A stretch of DNA of 60,487 nucleotides, taken from contig JACPDY010000065.1 of the NCBI GenBank assembly GCA_016183775.1, positions 1 to 60,487 on the forward strand, given 5' to 3'. Of the stretch, positions 54,706 through 60,487 are shown piece after piece. The translations under genes and the position numbers were made by a program. The notes below the pieces were generated by a model. That model was given only the letters and a program-made list of their open reading frames with translations, searched no databases and was not told the DNA's origin. The DNA is from Bacteroidota bacterium. Its GTDB lineage: Bacteria; Bacteroidota; Bacteroidia; JABDFU01. Numbering within the stretch: the first letter of the stretch is position 1; each line of letters opens with the position of its first letter.

Positions 54706-55098
54706 TCACCTGTTTTACGAGATAATATCTATAAATGTTGCATCTTTTCGACAATTCTCATTTTGGGGGCTACGTATCAACATTTAAACACTATGGATTA
54801 GTTCGCTGGTCTACTTTCGATCGGGAAAGAAGCCGGCTATTCGGGTATTTTGATCACTTAAATCCATGCTATTTCACATATCAATACCACAAAACAAAAT
54901 CACAATACTTTCTGAAAGCCCCTTGTTTGATCTCAATTCCATTCTCAAATTTTTTTAGCTAATTTCGGCTGGAATTGTAATGAATTGAGTTATACCATTC
55001 AAATAGCCAAAGGGGAGAGTACAGTTTTTTAATTGGACTCCTGCTGTGTGGCATCGTATTGAGGACGTTTAATAAACACAAATAGGAATGAATATATA
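54706..55098. other. Gap with no clear gene
   Basis: The stretch holds only short plus-strand frames with aromatic-rich, unlikely sequences (such as 54735-54962). I see no hairpin terminator or repeat that can be named. Confidence 0.4.
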
Positions 55099-56931
55099 AT
55101 GCGAGCTCCTTTTAACTATCAGCATTTTATAAAATATGTTCAAGTGAAACATCTCTCACTCGTATTATTAATCCTCTGTAAACTCGGGCTATTCGGACAG
55201 GCTAACGATAAATACGATAAAATTGTTGACTCACTCAAACGTATAGGGCAAGAGGAAAAATTAATTCCGTATTTTAAGGAGGAAATACGATCAAATCCGA
55301 AAAATGAAAAAGCCTTGCGATGGCTCGGGTACCTGCATATTGCCGACAACCAACTTGATATTGGAGAAAAATATTACAACGATGCTTTAGCAGTAAATCC
55401 AAAATGTGCCCGCTGTTATATGAATATGGGCCGTATTTACCTGGTAAAAAATGATAATACAAAAGCGCTTGAACTGTTTGACCGATCTATCGCCATTGAC
55501 CCAAAGGATGCTATACTTTACATAACCCGGGCCAACCTGAAAGAATACCTGGATGACAAACCCGGCGCACTAGCCGACTACAACAAGACCATTGAGCTCG
55601 ATTCAAAAAATGCCAACTATTTCATTCAACGGGGAAATTTTATCTCGCATCAAAACAACTTTTCAGATGCTATTTCCGACCTGAACAAAGCCGTGGAGCT
55701 GGCACCGGATAATTATAATTCTTACTTCCAGCGGGCGAGTGTCTATTTCAGCAACCAAATGCTTCAGGAAGCTCTGGCGGATATTAATACAGCCATTCAA
55801 CTCGAAAGCAATCTGCATTCTCTCTTTACCGGCCGGGGAGCAATTTACGATGCGCTTAATGAGTACAACAAGTCTATTGAAGATTATTCAAGATCCATTG
55901 AGCTGAATCCGAATGATCTTCTTCCATATAAGAACCGGGCCCTAGCCAGGTATAAACTGAATGATCTTGACGGATCATGCCGTGACAACTTTACTGTATT
56001 AAAATTAATAAAGGAACTTGATATTAATGATCCTTCACTTATTAAAGAAGTTGAATATGCAGTAAATGATTACTGCGATTCAACGAAACCGGGTTTTTAT
56101 TTTCAAAGGGGAATGGCGTTTTATGACCGTCAGCAATTTCAAAACGCTGTGGAAATTTATACAAAGGGCCTGAAGAAATTTCCCAAAACCCCAATGGCAT
56201 TATCTTTCAGGGGAAATTCCCTCCTCGCACTTAAAAACTATAAAAGTGCCCTGGAAAGTTATTACTCCGCTTTAGAAAATAAAGATCAATTATTAGCTGA
56301 TATTAAGAGTAATCCCAGGTTCGCTGATGCAACACCCGAAAATATTAATATGTACTACAATGGTTCACTGGCCTCTATACAGGTTAGTATTGCTATATGT
56401 AAATTCGCATTGGGGCTTTATAATGACGCTTTATCTGAAATTGAAAAGGGAATAACTCTTGCACCGGACGTTAAAGATTTCGGGAAAGAAGATTTTCACA
56501 ATGTGCACGGCACTACTTTGCTTGCTCTCGAAAAATATCAAAAGGCCCTTTACGATTTTGACAAATGCATTACATTAAATCCCGGCTTTGCCGCGGCTTA
56601 TGTAAACCGGGCTGTGGCAAAGATTAATCTTACAAATAAGACCAGGATGACATTGGTCAAGGTTAAAACCGATATAAACCCGCGGGCATTTAATGCTGAA
56701 TGGAGCATCCCGTATAAAGTTACGGTGAACGAATCCGACCCGAATGTACTTTCGGCACTGGCGGATTGTGATAAAGCTATAGAAATGATCCCCGATGAAG
56801 GCTACCCGCATTACATGCGGGGACGAATAAAAAAACTGCTTATATATGGCAATTACTGTCAGGATTTCATCAAAGCAAGAGACCTGGGCTACCCGGTAGA
56901 AAATGAGTTTTTGAACGACTGCGGGAAGTAA
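55099..56931 (+). CDS. Secreted tetratricopeptide-repeat protein
   Basis: This 610-residue protein begins with a hydrophobic segment (LSLVLLILCKLGLFGQA) that looks like a signal peptide. About nine to ten TPR-like helix pairs follow (such as ARCYMNMGRIYLVKNDNTKALELFDRSIAIDPKD and SYFQRASVYFSNQMLQEALADINTAIQLE). TPR repeats serve as protein-protein docking surfaces. It likely acts in the periplasm, but its partner is unknown. Confidence 0.8.
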   Translation: MRAPFNYQHFIKYVQVKHLSLVLLILCKLGLFGQANDKYDKIVDSLKRIGQEEKLIPYFKEEIRSNPKNEKALRWLGYLHIADNQLDIGEKYYNDALAVNPKCARCYMNMGRIYLVKNDNTKALELFDRSIAIDPKDAILYITRANLKEYLDDKPGALADYNKTIELDSKNANYFIQRGNFISHQNNFSDAISDLNKAVELAPDNYNSYFQRASVYFSNQMLQEALADINTAIQLESNLHSLFTGRGAIYDALNEYNKSIEDYSRSIELNPNDLLPYKNRALARYKLNDLDGSCRDNFTVLKLIKELDINDPSLIKEVEYAVNDYCDSTKPGFYFQRGMAFYDRQQFQNAVEIYTKGLKKFPKTPMALSFRGNSLLALKNYKSALESYYSALENKDQLLADIKSNPRFADATPENINMYYNGSLASIQVSIAICKFALGLYNDALSEIEKGITLAPDVKDFGKEDFHNVHGTTLLALEKYQKALYDFDKCITLNPGFAAAYVNRAVAKINLTNKTRMTLVKVKTDINPRAFNAEWSIPYKVTVNESDPNVLSALADCDKAIEMIPDEGYPHYMRGRIKKLLIYGNYCQDFIKARDLGYPVENEFLNDCGK

Positions 56932-57073
56932 TACAACTCCTGCTGCTTATCTTTTTTTATCCCCCAGATTTACTGTAAGTCCGGAAGATGATATAAAACA
57001 ATCATTGTACTGATATCGGTCATGGATAAGGCAACTGATCCCTCTTACTTTCGGCTATAAATAATTATTGAAA

Positions 57074-58234
57074 ATGAAAAAAGTAATTGTCCTTATAGTA
57101 TCAGCGCTTTCAACAAGTGTGTGGGCGCAAAATAATGCAGCAGTGATGCATAAACTTATTTTAAATGATAGTTCATCTGCACGTATATTATTCAGCTACC
57201 CCGATTCAAGCCGCATAGCAATCTTTAATGCCGCTACTTATCCACAGGGATTTACCCGACTGGAAGAAATTCAAAAGAACACCGCAGCTTCCTTTAAAAA
57301 AGCCGTGTCGAAATACAAGCAAAGCAAACAAAAACAACTTTGGGATATTTCACGATTTCCGGGACTATTGCCGATGCTTATCAGCAACAAAGATAAATCA
57401 GATACTGAGTTGGGCATATTATTGAAAGTTTACCCGCAGGAAACAAAGAAGACGGCCATTTATTTTGTAAAGAATGAATATCCTGTTCTGGTTGAAATAG
57501 AAAATATCCGCCTTGATTTCGAATCGAAGTATAAAATACTGGTCAATGATTTTCCAGCTGATGTTCAGCGTTCATATAACACACTTTTACGTAATCCCGA
57601 ATTGATCTCCATATTAATATCGGATATTAAAACAACCATTAAATTGGGCGACCTGTATAAGCGCGATCCGACGTTGGTTAAACATATTGCAGACTCAGTT
57701 AATACACAGATCGCCAAAGAAAGCGGAGAAGAGTATGAAGAGTGGAAGGCCGGCATCAGCAAAGATTCGACCGTTCAAAAAGAATTAAAGCAGGTATCGG
57801 GTCAGTATGCAAAGGATGAAGAAGAGCTGGATGACGTTTACCAAAGCGGGGATCGTAATGTAACCGTAATTTACAATACTCCTCCCTACCCCTATTGGGC
57901 CGGATACCCTTATTGGTACGAAACACCATACTGGCATCCTTATCCTTGGTGGTATCATTCGGGCTTTTACTGGAACCCGGGCGGAAGGATTGTATTCTTT
58001 GGTATGCCCAGTTATCATTTTGGCTGGTGGTATTATAACCACCCTCATTATTATCAGCGCTATCACCGGGCATCCGATTTTTTTGATCATCATTACCAGG
58101 TTCACCCCCGCTCTAACACAGGGTTTAACAGGAGCATCAATGAATGGCAAAGAAGAAGCCCCGCGGGAGGGACAAACAGAACCCCTGAAAGAAGATCCGG
58201 CGGCGAGAACAGAAGCGGCGGAAGAAGGCGTTAA
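57074..58234 (+). CDS. Exported protein with aromatic-rich C-terminus
   Basis: The protein has a signal peptide (VIVLIVSALSTSVWAQ). A helical middle follows to about residue 260, then a stretch very rich in Tyr, Trp and Pro (YPYWAGYPYWYETPYW) and a Gly/Arg-rich end. It is probably periplasmic or surface-exposed. I do not recognise a family. I prefer the ATG at 57074 to the TTG at 57068 because it places the signal peptide at the N-terminus. Confidence 0.55.
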   Translation: MKKVIVLIVSALSTSVWAQNNAAVMHKLILNDSSSARILFSYPDSSRIAIFNAATYPQGFTRLEEIQKNTAASFKKAVSKYKQSKQKQLWDISRFPGLLPMLISNKDKSDTELGILLKVYPQETKKTAIYFVKNEYPVLVEIENIRLDFESKYKILVNDFPADVQRSYNTLLRNPELISILISDIKTTIKLGDLYKRDPTLVKHIADSVNTQIAKESGEEYEEWKAGISKDSTVQKELKQVSGQYAKDEEELDDVYQSGDRNVTVIYNTPPYPYWAGYPYWYETPYWHPYPWWYHSGFYWNPGGRIVFFGMPSYHFGWWYYNHPHYYQRYHRASDFFDHHYQVHPRSNTGFNRSINEWQRRSPAGGTNRTPERRSGGENRSGGRRR

Positions 58235-58459
58235 AAGCAGTTACATGAACTCCTTACTGCTAACGATTGAAAGACCAGAGGCTGCATTTAATAGCATTCG
58301 CAAGATGCGCCTTTGTCAGGTATCTTAAGTCCTCTTCCCAACCAGATCAGACATCCCCGGTAAAAGGCTGACAAAAAAATTTTTCTTGCTTTGATTTTAC
58401 CGTACTTTAATCTTTATTTTGTTTCAGAGGTTGTTTAAAATTTATCTCTGCATTTTGCT

Positions 58460-58777
58460 ATGGCGCTAAGCAATAAACAATTCGGGCTTATCGACAACTG
58501 GCTCCGGAACATAAAAGACGTTTACAGGCTGCACCAGAAAGAACTTGATGAAATCAGCGATGAAAACCAAAAATCAAAAAAACTGGTGGAATTGAATGTT
58601 ATTGAACAAGTGCTGAACTTATGCAAAACTTCCACTATTCAGAATGCATGGAATGAACGGAATTTTCCTCATATTCACGGATGGGTTTATGATTTAGGAA
58701 ATGGCATTATTAAAGACCTGGGAGTGTCGGTAAAAAACAATGCCGATATGTCGGTTATATACAGATTCGATCTGTAA
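58460..58777 (+). pseudogene. C-terminal fragment of beta-carbonic anhydrase
   Basis: The 105-residue sequence matches the end of beta-class carbonic anhydrases: LIDNWLRNIKDVY, ELNVIEQVLNLCKTSTIQNAW and IHGWVYDLGNGIIKDLGV. The N-terminal half, with the zinc ligands (CxDSR and HxxC), is absent. The frame begins MALSNKQFG, close to where the family runs on from the zinc-binding Cys. No upstream remnant in other frames was identified in 58235-58459. The fragment cannot bind zinc in the usual way, so it is most likely a truncated gene. Confidence 0.75.
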
Positions 58778-58827
58778 TAAATCCTTAGTAAGTACGTTAC
58801 CTCTTTATAAATCATCAAAATTATACC

Positions 58828-60198
58828 ATGGAAAGACCTTCTGTTTTTGAGCGCTTGAACAATTGGGCCAAAAGATCGGTAACACTTAAACTTATTTCAA
58901 TAGGGGTTCTTATTTTAATTCTACTCATCCCTACTTCTATGCTTACTTCGTTAATCTATGAGCGGCAAAGTTTACGCGATAGTGCAATTGATGAGGTCAG
59001 CTCCAAGTGGGGCAATGCTCAAACCTTTGGAGGTCCGGTACTTTCCATTCCCTACACTACAATTATTAAAGATGATAAAGGCCAGTCTGAAACCGTGATC
59101 CGTTATGCCCATTTTTTACCTGACCAGATAAAAATTACCGGTACAGTAACCCCTGAAAAACGTTACCGTGGAATATATGTTGTGGTATTGTATTCGACCA
59201 AACTGCATGTCACAGGAAAATTCAGTTCCCCCGATATTAAAGCACTGAATATACCGGAAAGCAGCTGCCTGTTCAATGACGCGTCAATATCCCTTGGCAT
59301 TCCTGATATGAAAGGGATCAATGAAGCCATTACCTTCAGAATGAATGACACTTCTTATTCATTTAATCCCGGGCTACCGACACATGACATCTTTACATCC
59401 GGAGCGAGTTTCGGATTCGAACTTCTAAAACAGGGAACGTATGCTTTCGACTTCGATGTTAACCTGAACGGAAGCACTTCACTGAGCTTTCTGCCATTCG
59501 GAAAAGAAACAACCGTTTCATTACATTCAAACTGGGACAGCCCAAAGTTTGAAGGCGCGTTTCTGCCCGATACACGGGAAGTAAGCACACAGGGGTTTAC
59601 AGCTGATTGGAAAGTTCTGCAGCTTAACCGCAATTATCCGCAGCAGGGCTTAGGCTCTTTCATTTCTCCTGTTACAAATGAATATCAAACCCCTTCCGAT
59701 TATTCTTCGGCCTCATTCGGGGTCAGGCTGTTATTGCCTATTGATGAATACCAAAAGGCCATGCGTTCGGTAAAATATTGTATCATATTCATTATTATAA
59801 CTTTCCTTACGTTCTTTTTTGTAGAGGTATTAAACAAAAAGCGCATCCACCCGATCCAGTATTTATTAGTAGGTTTCGCTGTCTGTTTATTCTATGTGTT
59901 GTTACTTTCCATTTCCGAACATTTGAAATTTGATTCCGCTTATCTAATAGGATGCATAAGCATTCTCGCACTGATCACTTTTTACGCTAAAAATGTCTTC
60001 AAAAACAACAAACTTACGGTTATATTCAGCGCTTTGCTCGCTTTGCTTTATGGGTTCTTTTACTCTTTAATGCAACTGGAAGATTATTCCCTTTTACTCG
60101 GAAGCTCAGGGTTATTTATAATTCTTGCCACAATCATGTACCTGACCCGTAAGGTTGATTGGTATGGAATAAGTTCGGGATCAGAACCGGAAGGCTAA
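58828..60198 (+). CDS. creD: CreD-family inner membrane protein
   Basis: The 456-residue sequence has a first membrane helix (LISIGVLILILLIPTSMLTSLI, about residues 20-42) and a large periplasmic beta-rich domain (FGGPVLSIPYTT...). At least five C-terminal helices run from about residue 316 onward. This matches CreD, whose exact role is unclear but which is linked to envelope integrity. The start is a standard ATG with two possible weak upstream alternatives. Confidence 0.88.
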   Translation: MERPSVFERLNNWAKRSVTLKLISIGVLILILLIPTSMLTSLIYERQSLRDSAIDEVSSKWGNAQTFGGPVLSIPYTTIIKDDKGQSETVIRYAHFLPDQIKITGTVTPEKRYRGIYVVVLYSTKLHVTGKFSSPDIKALNIPESSCLFNDASISLGIPDMKGINEAITFRMNDTSYSFNPGLPTHDIFTSGASFGFELLKQGTYAFDFDVNLNGSTSLSFLPFGKETTVSLHSNWDSPKFEGAFLPDTREVSTQGFTADWKVLQLNRNYPQQGLGSFISPVTNEYQTPSDYSSASFGVRLLLPIDEYQKAMRSVKYCIIFIIITFLTFFFVEVLNKKRIHPIQYLLVGFAVCLFYVLLLSISEHLKFDSAYLIGCISILALITFYAKNVFKNNKLTVIFSALLALLYGFFYSLMQLEDYSLLLGSSGLFIILATIMYLTRKVDWYGISSGSEPEG

Positions 60199-60215
60199 AT
60201 AACGTGAGCTATGGA

Positions 60216-60487
60216 TTAGGCAAATCCTAATTTTTTAGCAAAAATCGAGGGCAACTTTTCTAAATACGTGTAAGCAGCTACACCAGCATAAGCGTGAGTT
60301 ACACAGTTAACTGGGCTTCTATGTCTTGTGTTGTCTATGTCACATAATGTCATTAATAAATCTTTTATTGATTCTATGACACCACGTTTCATTAAAACCA
60401 GTCTTTCAAACACGGGCACAAGTTTATTTTTCATGTTGCTTCTGATAGTTGTTACAATTTTCAGCCCTTGCTCATAAAAATACTCGA
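60216..60487 (-). mobile_element. IS982-type transposase, 3' end (partial)
   Basis: The minus-strand frame is open to the right edge of the window and ends at 60216. Its C-terminal residues (LMKRGVIESIKDLL, then NTRHRSPVN and YAGVAAYTYLEKLPS) match the conserved end of IS982-family DDE transposases (KR-x-IE-x...HTRHRSP-x-N...AYTYLE). The rest of the element lies outside the window. The insertion end is near 60199-60215, right after creD. Confidence 0.7.

Noticed and set aside
54735-54962. Aromatic-rich 75-codon frame
   Set aside because: No homologous motif, no promoter and an improbable composition.

Overview
The window looks like a chromosomal segment of a Bacteroidota bacterium. The evidence is low GC, two proteins with type IX secretion sorting tails, promoter boxes of the TTG / TAnnTTTG type, little Shine-Dalgarno signal, a eukaryote-type citrate synthase, and many of the short intergenic and intragenic repeats common in this phylum. 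I cannot name the genus.

Layout. (1) 1-481 is a gene-poor left edge. (2) 482-17152 is one long minus-strand defence cluster of 13 tightly packed or overlapping genes. In transcription order these are: AbiEi-like regulator; AbiEii-like nucleotidyltransferase fused to a ubiquitin-like domain ending Gly-Gly-Lys; E2-like/CEHH protein; JAB protease; E1-like ThiF protein; HsdM; small PD-(D/E)XK nuclease; HsdS; DUF6119-type protein; Mrr-like nuclease; HsdR with an inserted GIY-YIG domain; an unknown protein; a SWIM zinc-finger protein. (3) 17342-21569 holds mobile-element genes (zinc-finger P-loop ATPase, MerR-like regulator, two small ORFs, large serine recombinase). The recombinase runs into the 3' end of a tRNA-Arg gene. 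(4) 21635-35892 is mostly housekeeping (metG, ldcA, yraN, a pseudouridine synthase, eno, gltA) with a second, ordinary AbiEii toxin pair. (5) 36150-40468 is a small defence or accessory patch (MmeI-like restriction-modification fusion, DUF6978/DUF1828-type pair). (6) 40638-49276 is housekeeping again (ubiD-like, purT, M2 peptidase, mnmH, selD, folB, tRNA-Cys), with a RAYT transposase sitting among its own palindromes. (7) 49277-54014 lies between tRNA-Cys and copies of its 3' end and carries a SIR2-like plus GIY-YIG-like gene pair. (8) 54115-60487 has small unknowns, a TPR protein, a truncated beta-carbonic anhydrase, creD and the end of an IS982-type transposase.

The most interesting system is the head of the large operon. 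An AbiE-type toxin-antitoxin pair has become part of a ubiquitin-like conjugation cassette: the toxin itself carries the ubiquitin-like tail, with activating enzyme, E2-like/CEHH protein and JAB peptidase following directly. All of it is arranged to be co-transcribed with a type I restriction system. A near-consensus promoter and a set of inverted repeats sit just upstream of the AbiEi-like gene and suggest autoregulation of the whole cluster.

A second theme is small repeats inserted in frame into genes. Palindromes or short repeats lie inside hsdR (twice), hsdM, metG, mnmH, the ubiD-like gene and the RAYT gene itself.

Limits: all assignments come from reading motifs. No homology search, structure prediction or composition calculation was run, and whether the Ubl-AbiEii system is already described cannot be judged from the sequence.
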